The notes under the pieces are model-generated. The model worked only from the letters and a program-made list of their open reading frames with translations. It had not been told where the DNA came from and searched no databases. From NCBI GenBank assembly GCA_905221615.1, contig CAJNDT010005913.1, forward strand, positions 2,418,001 to 2,482,000: 64,000 nt of DNA, in the 5' to 3' direction. The number at the start of each line of letters is the position of its first letter. Positions within the stretch are counted from its first letter, which is position 1. Positions 17,830 through 26,830 of this stretch are shown here, piece after piece. The DNA is from Symbiodinium sp. CCMP2592. Its lineage: Eukaryota; Sar; Dinophyceae; Suessiales; Symbiodiniaceae. The translations under genes and the position numbers were made by a program.

Positions 17830-18237
17830 TCACCGATCGCGCAGCTCAGCAGCGCGATCAATCAGCGCATCGCGATCCCCCGCGATCTCGTCCGTCGCCG
17901 TCAGCACAAAGTGCCAGCGATTGACCGACTCAAAGTCGATCGGTACCGCCGTCGCCGCAAGATCCACGATCGGATACTCGTAGATCGGCGCCTTCATCAC
18001 CCGCCCCTCATGGATCGGCTCATACCCATCCAGCGCCAACCGCACATCGTACTTGCCGTAGTAAGTAAACCCCGCCTCGCAAGGCGTCACCCCGATCAGC
18101 TCATCATTCAACCACACCCGCGCCCCGCTGGGATCACTCGTCACCTCAACACGGCGCTCCACACACCCCCCCACCCCCCCAAAGGTGAAGAGCACGCCAA
18201 GCGTACCAGCCGACAAAATCCTGCGTGCATTACTCAC
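17830..18237 (-). CDS. PEGA-domain lipoprotein
   Basis: 135 residues from a GTG at 18237 that overlaps the lptB stop region by eight bases. The N-terminus (RRILSAGTLGVLFTFGGVGGC) is a lipoprotein signal with Cys as the expected lipidated residue. The PEGA motif follows: VEVTSDPSGARVWLNDELIGVTP. Such domains fold as small beta sandwiches on envelope proteins. Coupling to lptB suggests a link to envelope assembly, but that is inference. Confidence 0.78.
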   Translation of the reverse strand: MSNARRILSAGTLGVLFTFGGVGGCVERRVEVTSDPSGARVWLNDELIGVTPCEAGFTYYGKYDVRLALDGYEPIHEGRVMKAPIYEYPIVDLAATAVPIDFESVNRWHFVLTATDEIAGDRDALIDRAAELRDR

Positions 18238-19012
18238 GGCGTGCCCCCTCCTCAAGCTCCCGCCGCTCGTACTCGCTCTCATCAAACTCGTCACCGCGGA
18301 ACATCGAACCCAGATACGCACGACGAACCAGATCCGAGTTGATCAGCTGCTTCGGAGTCCCCTCCGCGAGCACCTTCCCCGAATCCAGAATGTACGCACG
18401 ATCACACACACGCAGCGTCTGCTGCACATTGTGATCCGTAATCAGAATCGAAATCCCCCGCTGCGTCAGCGCCCGAATCTCATCCTGCAGATCCTCCACC
18501 GCGATCGGATCCACCCCACTAAACGGCTCATCAAGCAGAATCAACTTCGGATTCGTCACCAAAGACCGCGCAATCTCAAGCTTCCGGCGCTCGCCACCAG
18601 AACACGTCCGCGCCGCATCGTTCGCTTTGTGACTCAGACCAAACTGACCGAGCAGATCCGCCGCCTTGCGCTTGCGCTCCTTCCGCGAAAGCTTGAGCGT
18701 CTCCAAAATCGCCATCAGATTCTGCTCACACGTGAGCCGACCAAACACGCTCGGCTCCTGCGACAGATACCCCATCCCCAACCGAGCATGCCGATACATC
18801 GGGAGCCCCGTCACCTCGGTGTTATTAAAGATCACCCGCCCATCATCACGCTCGATCATCCCGATCGTCATCCGGAACGTCGTCGTCTTCCCCGCCCCGT
18901 TGCGCCCAAGCAGCCCCACGATCTCCGAGTGCTCGACCTCCAGCGACACCCCGTCCACCACGGTGCGCCCGCCGTACGCCTTCCTCAGATTGATCGCTTC
19001 AAGCAACGACAT
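18230..19012 (-). CDS. lptB: LPS export ABC transporter ATPase LptB
   Basis: 260 residues. Walker A GRNGAGKTTT (36-45), ABC signature CSGGERRKLEIAR, Walker B LILLDEPFSGVDP, and the LptB-typical ISILITDHNVQQTLRVCDRAYI. It powers LPS extraction together with LptF/LptG permeases, both encoded on the other side of the tcm insert at 5812 and 9873. lptA and lptC are not visible nearby. Confidence 0.95.
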   Translation of the reverse strand: MSLLEAINLRKAYGGRTVVDGVSLEVEHSEIVGLLGRNGAGKTTTFRMTIGMIERDDGRVIFNNTEVTGLPMYRHARLGMGYLSQEPSVFGRLTCEQNLMAILETLKLSRKERKRKAADLLGQFGLSHKANDAARTCSGGERRKLEIARSLVTNPKLILLDEPFSGVDPIAVEDLQDEIRALTQRGISILITDHNVQQTLRVCDRAYILDSGKVLAEGTPKQLINSDLVRRAYLGSMFRGDEFDESEYERRELEEGARRE

Positions 19013-19043
19013 CCAGATAGTCTAGGTCTCGTGCCCGAATCGA

Positions 19044-20183
19044 TCATGGACACCCACCAGAGAACTCAGACAGGAACGCACTGACATCCAGAAAGTTGAG
19101 CATCCCATCGGACGAAAAGTCCGCAACAAGATCGCCGCTCCCATAAGCCGCCAAAAACGCGCTCACATCCAAAAAATTCAGATCCCCCTCACCAGTCAGA
19201 TCCGCTGCACACACACCCGCACACTCATCACGAGCATCAAGAATCTTGAGCCCCTCAAACAATCCCGCGACATACAACCGATCCCCCACAACTTCACCCG
19301 CATACCCGTTCGTTTCAGTCATTCCTATGAGCACGGGCATTGTCGGATCCGAAAAATCGTACACCTCAGTGTGAGTCCCAATCCCCATGCTCACAAACAC
19401 CGTGTCACCCCTAACAACGAGCTGCGAAGGGATCCCAAGACTCGGCTCCACGCTCCCCAACACAATCGGTGCCGATGGATCACTCACATCCACCGCGAAC
19501 ACCCGAAAGTCATACGGATCAATCCCGTAAAGCACCGATCCCACCACCACAGGCTCGGCAAGCAGATGTGTACTACCCAACGACACCGGCGCCGGAGTAC
19601 TCACATCAATCAGCTCCATACCAATGTTGAAAAACCCAACATACGCAATGCTGCTCTCAACACGCACATCGTTGAAATACCCCGTTGCCGAATGGTTTGA
19701 TTTATATGGACTACCGTAACCATACATCAAATCAAATATGTACAAACCATTCTTCGCCGCCGCAAAGTACGCGAACTCCCCCTCTACATCCATGTCGTTC
19801 ATCCGTCCCGCGATGGAGTGCCGCTCGACAAGCACCGGAGTCGTGGGGATGCTGACATCCACAACATGAAAATATGACCTCCGCCCATCGTCGTCATATG
19901 TGCGCACATACACCACGCCCCCATCCTCCACAACCTACTGCGCCGGAAACTCTGTTTCATACGAACCAACAACCGCAGGCAGCAAAGGATCACTCACATC
20001 AATCACATCCATCCCCCCACCACTCGATCGCGTCACGTACGCGTAGCCATCAAGCACCACGACACTACTCACCCAGCCGCCCGTATCGACGAGCCCCAGC
20101 TCATCCAACTCGATGCAATCCTCCCCACCAGACACACTTGCAACCAACCAACAAGCAGAAATAAGACAAATCATAAACTTCAT
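19044..20183 (-). pseudogene. LVIVD-repeat dockerin protein interrupted by an in-frame TAG
   Basis: One continuous reading frame from ATG 20183 (signal peptide MKFMICLISACWLVASVSG) to the dockerin end at 19044, broken only by TAG at 19935-19937, in the frame ...ETEFPAQ-stop-VVEDGGVVYV. Both sides belong to the same beta-propeller: the part before the stop has DVIDVSDPLLPAVVG and the part after has repeats such as VFAVDVSDPSAPIVLG. The C-terminus has CAADLTGEGDLNFLDVSAFL and ends GGCP. It is either a recent nonsense mutation, readthrough, or a sequencing error. Confidence 0.75.
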
Positions 20184-20286
20184 TTTGGACTCCTCATAAC
20201 AGAATCCACCAAGCATAACCCAATCGAAGCACCCCCACAATCAAAAACTGAGCCCAAAATCAGATCGGAGCTGAACACAAAGGAAG

Positions 20287-21447
20287 TTAAGGACACCCAC
20301 CGGAGAACTCCGACAGGAACGCGCTCACATCCAAAAAGTTAAACGAGCCGTCCATCGTAAAGTCCGCCCTCGGATCCTGAGCACTAAAGAGCGACAGGAA
20401 CTCCGACACATCGAGGAAGTTAAGCTGACAATCCCCGTTCATGTCCGAGAGGCACTCGCTCAGATTCAGGTTCACCAACTGGATCCCTGAAAACAAATCC
20501 CCGATGCACGCGACCGATCCAGCAACCCCAACGCCGAACGCGTTGCCCGCCGTGTCGTATTCACCAATCACAGCAAGATTCATCGGATCACTCGCATCCA
20601 AGATCGTCAACCCATCACTGTTGTTCCCGGCAAACACCAGCGATCCCTGCGCCGTCACCGAGCGAGGACTACCGATGTCCAGACTATTCATCAGGACCGG
20701 AGCCGCGGGATTGCTCGCGTCAATCACGCTCACCCCATCCACCGAATCCGCGAGGAACACAACACTCCCATCATGATCCACCGATGCCCCAAATGCCCCG
20801 ACACCCGCGAGCCCCCCAACCCGGCTCATCGACGACGGATCACTCACATCCACGATCTCAAAGCTCCCGCCGTTCCCCGCCGCGAGATACGCAGAATCCC
20901 CCTCGACCGCCACATCGAGCACAAACGCACCACCAGGAATCACATACTGACCGATCTGCGTGATCGATCCGAGCAGCGTCGCGTCAAGCACCACAAGCCC
21001 GTTCTCCCGATCCGCGAGATACACAGTCGTCCCCACCACATCAATCCCAAACGCGCGCCCGCCCGTCACAAAGCTCCCAACAAGCGCGAGCGACCCGTCA
21101 ACACCAACATCAAACACCAGCAGCCCACCCGCATCATCCGCAAGATACAACAAGTCCCCAACCAAGCGAAGGTCAATCGCATTCCCCGTTGTATCAAACG
21201 AATCAGTCATCATCGGATTCGACAGATCACTGATATCAAACGCGACCAACCCCGCCGCACCATCCGCGACATACAAGTAGTCCCCATCGATCACGCTCGC
21301 CCGCGACGACCCCGCCGTATCAAACGAGCCCGCAAGCTCAGGGAATATACAAGGCACATCCCCAGCGACAACAGTCCCAGACACCCCCGCCATCAATTCC
21401 AACATCAAAGAAAGCCGCGCACAATCCCGCATACCAAATCGTCTCAT
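20287..21447 (-). CDS. Secreted LVIVD-repeat beta-propeller with C-terminal dockerin
   Basis: 386 residues from ATG 21447 (MRRFGMRDC), which has GGAGGG eight bases upstream; longer starts lack a ribosome site. A signal sequence is followed by about seven LVIVD repeats (VFDVGVDGSLALVGSF, VLDATLLGSITQIGQY, EIVDVSDPSSMSRVGG and so on), predicted to form a beta-propeller. The last ~57 residues are two dockerin-like loops (QLNFLDVSEFL and SFNFLDVSAFL) between a Cys pair and the terminal GGCP. It lies in tandem with the interrupted paralogue at 19044-20183. Extracellular or cell-surface location is expected. Confidence 0.85.
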   Translation of the reverse strand: MRRFGMRDCARLSLMLELMAGVSGTVVAGDVPCIFPELAGSFDTAGSSRASVIDGDYLYVADGAAGLVAFDISDLSNPMMTDSFDTTGNAIDLRLVGDLLYLADDAGGLLVFDVGVDGSLALVGSFVTGGRAFGIDVVGTTVYLADRENGLVVLDATLLGSITQIGQYVIPGGAFVLDVAVEGDSAYLAAGNGGSFEIVDVSDPSSMSRVGGLAGVGAFGASVDHDGSVVFLADSVDGVSVIDASNPAAPVLMNSLDIGSPRSVTAQGSLVFAGNNSDGLTILDASDPMNLAVIGEYDTAGNAFGVGVAGSVACIGDLFSGIQLVNLNLSECLSDMNGDCQLNFLDVSEFLSLFSAQDPRADFTMDGSFNFLDVSAFLSEFSGGCP

Positions 21448-21670
21448 CACATCCCTCCATTCCAGCATGGAATCAACACATCCACGCAATACCAAAACTA
21501 TATTCTCGACCATAAATAATATGGAGTAAATTATCCATTATTTACACAGAACCCCCCAACCCAAGGCCGATAAGCACGCCCGCCAACTCCGCGCAACTCT
21601 CGTACAAGACCCTCACCCCGATCCCATGCATACTCCACCTGCACACACCCCAAGCCGCAAAGGAGTTCCC

Positions 21671-22363
21671 ATGCGCCCCATCACCACCACGCTCATCCTC
21701 ATCTCCGCCGCATCCGCATCAATCACCCGCGCCGAGCTCGTCTACTCCCAGACCCTCGCCAATCTCGACTCCACCGATTTCGGATGGTACAGCTCATCCG
21801 AGCCGCGCCCCACACGCAACTTCAAGCACGCCGACAACTTCACCCTCTCAGCCCAGTCCCACATCTCCCAGATCAACTGGTGGGGAATGACCGAAGGCGT
21901 ATCCCACACCGACCTCCAGAACTTCGACCAGTTCCAGATCGAGTTCTACACCTCACGCACGACCAACAACAACCGCATCAAGCCCGACACCCTCATCGCG
22001 TCCCAGACCTTCGACCTCGCGAGCATCACCACCATCGACACAGGACACCAAACCGCCGCTGGCGCAATCAAGTTCCAGCACCAAGCCACGCTCACAAACG
22101 CCGTCGCCCTCGACGCCAACACCACCTACTGGATCGCGATCAGCGCCCGCTCCATCGACCCCACTGCCGACACCTGGCAATGGCTCGACTCCGATCCCAC
22201 CGACACAGATTCAAGCAGCTACGACTACAACACCGACCGCTGGCTCGCCTTCCGAGACACCGACAGCGCCTTCCAGCTCTTCGCGATCCCTACGCCCGCC
22301 ACAACCTCACTCTTGCTGCTGACCCCGATCGCCGCGCGCCGCCGCAGACCACTCACCCCTTAA
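21671..22363 (+). CDS. Secreted protein with PEP-CTERM-like C-terminal anchor
   Basis: 230 residues from ATG 21671, preceded by AAGGAG at five bases; the open frame starts upstream at 21626. A signal peptide (TTTLILISAASASITRA) leads into a beta-rich domain. The C-terminus IPTPATTSLLLLTPIAARRRR is a Pro-containing motif, a hydrophobic segment and an Arg cluster, the layout of exosortase-type sorting signals. The domain (DNFTLSAQSHISQINWWG) resembles secreted planctomycete proteins of unknown role. It overlaps the end of the convergent AraC gene by 11 bases. Confidence 0.75.
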   Translation: MRPITTTLILISAASASITRAELVYSQTLANLDSTDFGWYSSSEPRPTRNFKHADNFTLSAQSHISQINWWGMTEGVSHTDLQNFDQFQIEFYTSRTTNNNRIKPDTLIASQTFDLASITTIDTGHQTAAGAIKFQHQATLTNAVALDANTTYWIAISARSIDPTADTWQWLDSDPTDTDSSSYDYNTDRWLAFRDTDSAFQLFAIPTPATTSLLLLTPIAARRRRPLTP

Positions 22364-23162
22364 GCGAAGCCCGATACACGCTCGGCGTCACCCCATACAA
22401 CCCACCAAACACCCTCGTCAAGTGCGCCTGATCCGCGAACCCCGCCCCCTGCGCCACCCGCGCGATCGACTCGTCCGTCCCCGCAAGCGCCCGAGCCGCG
22501 CGTGCAACGCGGACCCGCCGATGGTACTCCCCCGTCGTCATCCCCACCGACGCCTTAAACCCCCGCGCCAGATGCCCCCTGCTCACCCCAGCAACCGCGC
22601 TCAGCTCATCGAGTGATACCGACCGATCATGCACATCGTGCAGATAGTCCCGCACCACCCCGACCCATCCCGCGCGTCCGCCGTGCACCTCGACACCCGA
22701 CACCGCATCAAGCATCTCATGCGCCAGCGACTCCATCACCAATCCCGACGACCGATCCGCCGAACTCAGCTCCCTCAGCACCCGCAGCGCCATCCCGACG
22801 ATCCGCGTGCAGTCCAGCTCCTGAACAACGACCTCGCGCAGCCCCCTGTTCTCCCGAAGCACCCCAGCCGGGATCACCACATGCATCGTCCGGATCCCGC
22901 GCGCCCCAGAAACAAACTTGTGCCGCATCCCATCCCGAAAGAAACCCACCAACCCCGGACGCGATCGCACCTCGCGCCCGTGGTACACCCCCTCGCCGCC
23001 CCCCGCGAGCACCATGTCAATACTCCCGGCCGGATGCTCGTGCCACGTCTGCGAAAAATCATGCGTGTACGACTTGTGCGTAAACGAGAACCCACCCGCA
23101 TCCACCCGCGAGATCACGCGCGCAAAACCACCAAGATCAGCCTCTGCCCGTGGAAGAATCAC
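22353..23162 (-). CDS. AraC-family transcriptional regulator
   Basis: 269 residues, GTG start. A cupin-like N-terminal sensing domain (about 20-110; HEHPAGSIDMVLAGGGEGVY) is followed by two HTH motifs: VSLDELSAVAGVSRGHLARGFK and ESIARVAQGAGFADQAHLTRVFGGLYGVTPSVYR. The ligand and targets are unknown. Confidence 0.9.
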   Translation of the reverse strand: MILPRAEADLGGFARVISRVDAGGFSFTHKSYTHDFSQTWHEHPAGSIDMVLAGGGEGVYHGREVRSRPGLVGFFRDGMRHKFVSGARGIRTMHVVIPAGVLRENRGLREVVVQELDCTRIVGMALRVLRELSSADRSSGLVMESLAHEMLDAVSGVEVHGGRAGWVGVVRDYLHDVHDRSVSLDELSAVAGVSRGHLARGFKASVGMTTGEYHRRVRVARAARALAGTDESIARVAQGAGFADQAHLTRVFGGLYGVTPSVYRASLKG

Positions 23163-23224
23163 ACCGCTCTATTCGAGCGCTGCCCTGTTTGGTTCCGATC
23201 CGATAAAGAGCCCCACCAACTGCT

Positions 23225-24787
23225 CTACTTCCCGAACTGCTTCCGCATCCGCGCCGTCGGGATCCCCAGCTGATCGCGATATTTCGCGACCGTCCGCCGC
23301 GCGATCTCGATCCCCCGCTCCTTGAGCGCCTTGACCATCGCCTCGTCGCTCATCGGCTTCGCCTTGTTCTCGTTCTCAATCAACTCCTCGATCGCCGCGC
23401 GCACCGCATTGGCGCTCACATCCTCGCCGCTCTCCGTGCTCAAGCCACCGCTAAAGAACGACCGCAGCGCCACCACCCCGCGTGGAGTCATGATGTACTT
23501 CTCGCTCACCGCGCGCGACACCGTCGCGACATGGATCCCCAACCGATCCGCGATCGGCTGCATCGGGAGCGGCTTGAGCGCCTCAGGACCAAAGTCAAAG
23601 TACTCCCGCTGCTCGTCCACCACCGCGTTAATCACGCGAAGCAGCGTGTGCCGCCGCTGACCGATCGCATCAATCAACCACTGCGCGTTCGACAAGTTCT
23701 TCTTCAGAAAGTCCCGATCCCCCTTCTGCACATCGTTGTCCATCGCCATCTCCGCGTACGCGCGATTGATCCGCACATCAGGGAGCCGCCCGTCCGTCAG
23801 GTACGCGATGTACCGATCCCCATCCTCGTCGTACTCCACCACCGCATCGGGATACACCGAGGTCTGCTCCCCCGCCGACATCCCGCGCCCAGGCGACAAC
23901 GACAGCCGCTTGAGCACCCCAAGCCCCATATTGATCTCATCAAGCGTCAGCCCCGCCTTGCCCGCGATCTTGGGGAGCCGATTCTTCATCATGTCCTCGA
24001 AGAACTCACCAACAAGCCGTCTTGCGATCAGCAGCCCCTCGCCATCAAGCTCAACCTCATCCCGATCATCAAAGGATTCCACCCGATCAAGCCGCGCATC
24101 GATCTGGATCAACAAACACTCGCGCGCATCCCGCGCCCCGATCCCGATCGGATCAAGCGACAGCTGCATCGACTGCAGCGCCATCTCCCAGTCCGCCTCG
24201 CTCGGATCAAGCGCCTTAATCTCCTCGCCCGCGCGATCCGCGATCTCCTCAAACGAGCTCCGCAGATACCCATCATCATCAAGCTCCTCGATCAGCACCT
24301 CCCCAAGCGTGCGGATCCGATCATCCACATCGCACAGCGACCACTGATCCCCGAGCTGCTCGCTCATCGAAGCGCCCCGCGCCGGCGCCTGCGCCATCGC
24401 CTCAAACTTCGAGTCCGGATCCCCCCCACTCCGCAGCCCCGAATAATCCTCACCCCGCACCCGATCCTTCGACGCCGAGAACATGTTCTCCGCCGCCTCC
24501 GGATTCGCGTCCGTGTACTCCTCCAATCGAGCAAAGTCGTCCGCACTCTCCGGCTCAATATCCAGCGCCCCATCACTGACCGACTGATCACCCCGATCAA
24601 CCACTCCCCCATCACCCCCACCATCGACCTCCACAATCTCCATCGTCGGATTCGACTCAAGCTCCTGCTCAAGCCGCTCGTGAAGCTCCGCCAAAGGCAT
24701 CTGCAGAATCTCCATCGACTGGATCATCCGAGGCGACAGCTTCATCTGCTGCCCAAGCTTCATCTGTTGTGAAGTATCAAAACGCAT
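23225..24787 (-). CDS. rpoN: RNA polymerase sigma-54 factor RpoN
   Basis: 520 residues from ATG 24787; an upstream in-frame start at 24838 precedes the conserved N-terminus. Region I is glutamine and leucine rich (QQMKLSPRMIQSMEILQMPL), followed by an acidic region II, the core-binding domain (RRLVGEFFEDMMKNRLPKIA) and the C-terminal RpoN box ARRTVAKYRDQLGIP. It recognises -24/-12 promoters with activator ATPases. No clear sigma-54 promoter was found in the window. Confidence 0.97.
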   Translation of the reverse strand: MRFDTSQQMKLGQQMKLSPRMIQSMEILQMPLAELHERLEQELESNPTMEIVEVDGGGDGGVVDRGDQSVSDGALDIEPESADDFARLEEYTDANPEAAENMFSASKDRVRGEDYSGLRSGGDPDSKFEAMAQAPARGASMSEQLGDQWSLCDVDDRIRTLGEVLIEELDDDGYLRSSFEEIADRAGEEIKALDPSEADWEMALQSMQLSLDPIGIGARDARECLLIQIDARLDRVESFDDRDEVELDGEGLLIARRLVGEFFEDMMKNRLPKIAGKAGLTLDEINMGLGVLKRLSLSPGRGMSAGEQTSVYPDAVVEYDEDGDRYIAYLTDGRLPDVRINRAYAEMAMDNDVQKGDRDFLKKNLSNAQWLIDAIGQRRHTLLRVINAVVDEQREYFDFGPEALKPLPMQPIADRLGIHVATVSRAVSEKYIMTPRGVVALRSFFSGGLSTESGEDVSANAVRAAIEELIENENKAKPMSDEAMVKALKERGIEIARRTVAKYRDQLGIPTARMRKQFGK

Positions 24788-24983
24788 ACAACAACCCGTA
24801 ACCATCCATCGTGCATGCAAACCACATGCCACAATCAACAGTCCATTCTATTCCATCGACAAACCAGCCGTTTTTCGATCAATCCCGACCCACCAAACAC
24901 CCACCCGATCCGCTCTCCTCCCCCGCGCTGACTTTGGGGGGCAGGGAGTTGTCGCACAGCGACGGATGGGGCCTCATCCCTTC

Positions 24984-25016
24984 AAAAAAAGACCCCAGCC
25001 ATCAAGCCAGGGTCCT
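24984..25016 (-). terminator. Intrinsic terminator of the LVIVD gene at 25041
   Basis: On the minus strand GGACCCTGGCTTGATGGCTGGGGTC is followed by TTTTTTT, a G-U-containing hairpin with T-run starting 25 bases past the stop. Between 24788 and 24984 I see only the rpoN upstream region. Confidence 0.8.
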
Positions 25017-25040
25017 TCAACTCTAAAGCATCACCCAACC

Positions 25041-25991
25041 CTACTTCTCAACACTCAGCACACGAAGCCCACCCTTCGCATCCGCGACAAAGACCGCGTC
25101 CTCAAGCACCGCGACATCAAACGCGCGATCAACCGTGTCGCAGTTCCCAGCGATCTCCGCGTGATCCGCATGCTTGACATCAACCACAACCACACCCGAC
25201 TCCAGATCAGCAACATACGCACGATTACCCACAACATGCACATCCATCGCAAACCCGTCCGTATCCACGCTCGCCACCAGCTCCGGATGCGCCGAGTCTG
25301 AAACATCAACAATCTGCAGCCCCGAGAGCTTGTCAGCAACATACGCCGTCGTACCAACAACATGCACACCAAACGCTTCGCCCGGAGTATCCATCGTCCC
25401 GAGATGACCAATATGTTCTGGATCACTCACATCAAGAATCAACAAGCCAACCCGGCGACTCGCGACATACGCCGTCGTCCCCACCACGTGCACCGACGGA
25501 GCTTCCACACTACTCCGGAACTGATCCATCAAGCGAGGCTGCGTCGGATCCGAAACATCCAAGGTCTGCAATCCACCAAAGCCCGATACATACGCCGTGC
25601 TGCCAACCACGTCGATGCCCTTCACCTCTTTGAGCCCGTCATGAAACCCAACAAGCAGTGGCGACGAGGGATCACGCACATCCACAATCTGCAATCCACC
25701 AAACCCACCAGCGATATACGCCATCCCACCAACAACCCGCACTTCATTCGCCGTGCCCTCAAGCACTAGCGAACCAACCTTCACCGGACGCTCCGGAACT
25801 CGGATATCGAATATCTCAAGCCCCGCAAAGTCCGCGACATACGCATAAGGACCAACAACCTCAATCCCCGCGGCATACCCCGTCGTCTCCGCAAACGCGA
25901 CCTCAAGCACCTCAACCGGATCGTGCGCCCCAGCCACCGAACAAACCAAACCAACTCCAAGCACCACACTCAACACTGAACGATTCAACAT
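25041..25991 (-). CDS. Secreted LVIVD-repeat beta-propeller without dockerin
   Basis: 316 residues from ATG 25991, which has AAGGAG five bases upstream. Signal peptide SVLSVVLGVGLVCSVAGA, then seven to eight repeats of about 40 residues with the core HVVGTTAYVAD...LQIVDVSD. It shares the repeat with the dockerin proteins at 19044 and 20287 but stops after the propeller, so it is probably soluble and periplasmic or secreted. Repeats are very alike in DNA, suggesting internal duplication. Confidence 0.85.
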   Translation of the reverse strand: MLNRSVLSVVLGVGLVCSVAGAHDPVEVLEVAFAETTGYAAGIEVVGPYAYVADFAGLEIFDIRVPERPVKVGSLVLEGTANEVRVVGGMAYIAGGFGGLQIVDVRDPSSPLLVGFHDGLKEVKGIDVVGSTAYVSGFGGLQTLDVSDPTQPRLMDQFRSSVEAPSVHVVGTTAYVASRRVGLLILDVSDPEHIGHLGTMDTPGEAFGVHVVGTTAYVADKLSGLQIVDVSDSAHPELVASVDTDGFAMDVHVVGNRAYVADLESGVVVVDVKHADHAEIAGNCDTVDRAFDVAVLEDAVFVADAKGGLRVLSVEK

Positions 25992-26083
25992 AAAGAACTC
26001 CTTACATATGTATATATAAACAAACCCCAGTGTACCAAAGTACACCGATCACACAACCCAAAACGAAAACCATTCCAAACCGT

Positions 26084-26746
26084 TTACATCGACTGCCGCC
26101 CCAGCAGCGCATCTCCCAGCACTGCCTTGTTCGCAAACTCCAGCGAGCTCCCCGTCGGAACCCCGCGCGCCAGCCGCGTCACCTTCACCCCATACTTACT
26201 CAGCGCGTCCGCGAGATACAACGCCGTCCCGTCCCCCTCCAGCGTCGGATTCAGACCAAGCACAACTTCCTCAATCCGCACGCGCCCGTCACCATCGCCC
26301 GCCTGCTGGGATCGCTGCAAACGATTGAACAAATGATCAACCGTCAGATCCTCCGCCTCCACCCCGTCCAGCGGCGACAACCTCCCCATCAGCACGTGAT
26401 ACAACCCCTTGTACATCCCCGTCTGCTCCAGCGCAATCAAATCCTTCGGCTGCTCAACCACACACACCAACGACCGATCCCGCTTGGGATCGCTGCACAC
26501 CCCGCACACATCGCCGTCCGACAGATTGAAACACACCCTGCAGTGCCGGACTGATTCCTTCACCGCGCGGATCGCCTCCGCGATCGCGACCGCCTCGCCC
26601 TTCTCCGACTTCAGAATATGAAACGCGAGCCGCTCCGCCGATCGGATCCCGATGCCCGGAAGCCCGCTCAACCGCTCGATCAACTCGCGCACCGCCGCCG
26701 GATACCCGTTGCCCGCATCACCCAAACCTGTCGACCGCTTACCCAT
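26084..26746 (-). CDS. recR: Recombination mediator RecR
   Basis: 220 residues from ATG 26746. Helix-hairpin-helix near the N-terminus (LSGLPGIGIRSAERLAFHIL), a four-Cys zinc finger CRVCFNLSDGDVCGVC, and a Toprim domain (VCVVEQPKDLIALEQTG...VVLGLNPTLEGDGTA). It works with RecO/RecF to load RecA at gaps. The usual neighbours dnaX and ybaB are not beside it. Confidence 0.96.
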   Translation of the reverse strand: MGKRSTGLGDAGNGYPAAVRELIERLSGLPGIGIRSAERLAFHILKSEKGEAVAIAEAIRAVKESVRHCRVCFNLSDGDVCGVCSDPKRDRSLVCVVEQPKDLIALEQTGMYKGLYHVLMGRLSPLDGVEAEDLTVDHLFNRLQRSQQAGDGDGRVRIEEVVLGLNPTLEGDGTALYLADALSKYGVKVTRLARGVPTGSSLEFANKAVLGDALLGRQSM

Positions 26747-26830
26747 CCCCCGATCATACGCGGCCCATCCCATCCATCCCCCACCCAATCTTCAACCAGC
26801 CCAACTCCAACAACCCCTCTACCCTACCCC

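Noticed and set aside
16994..17983. 329-codon Ser/Pro/Thr-rich frame spanning the structured RNA and the acyltransferase gene
   Set aside because: It crosses a strong terminator and is the shadow of the hexapeptide-repeat gene in another frame.
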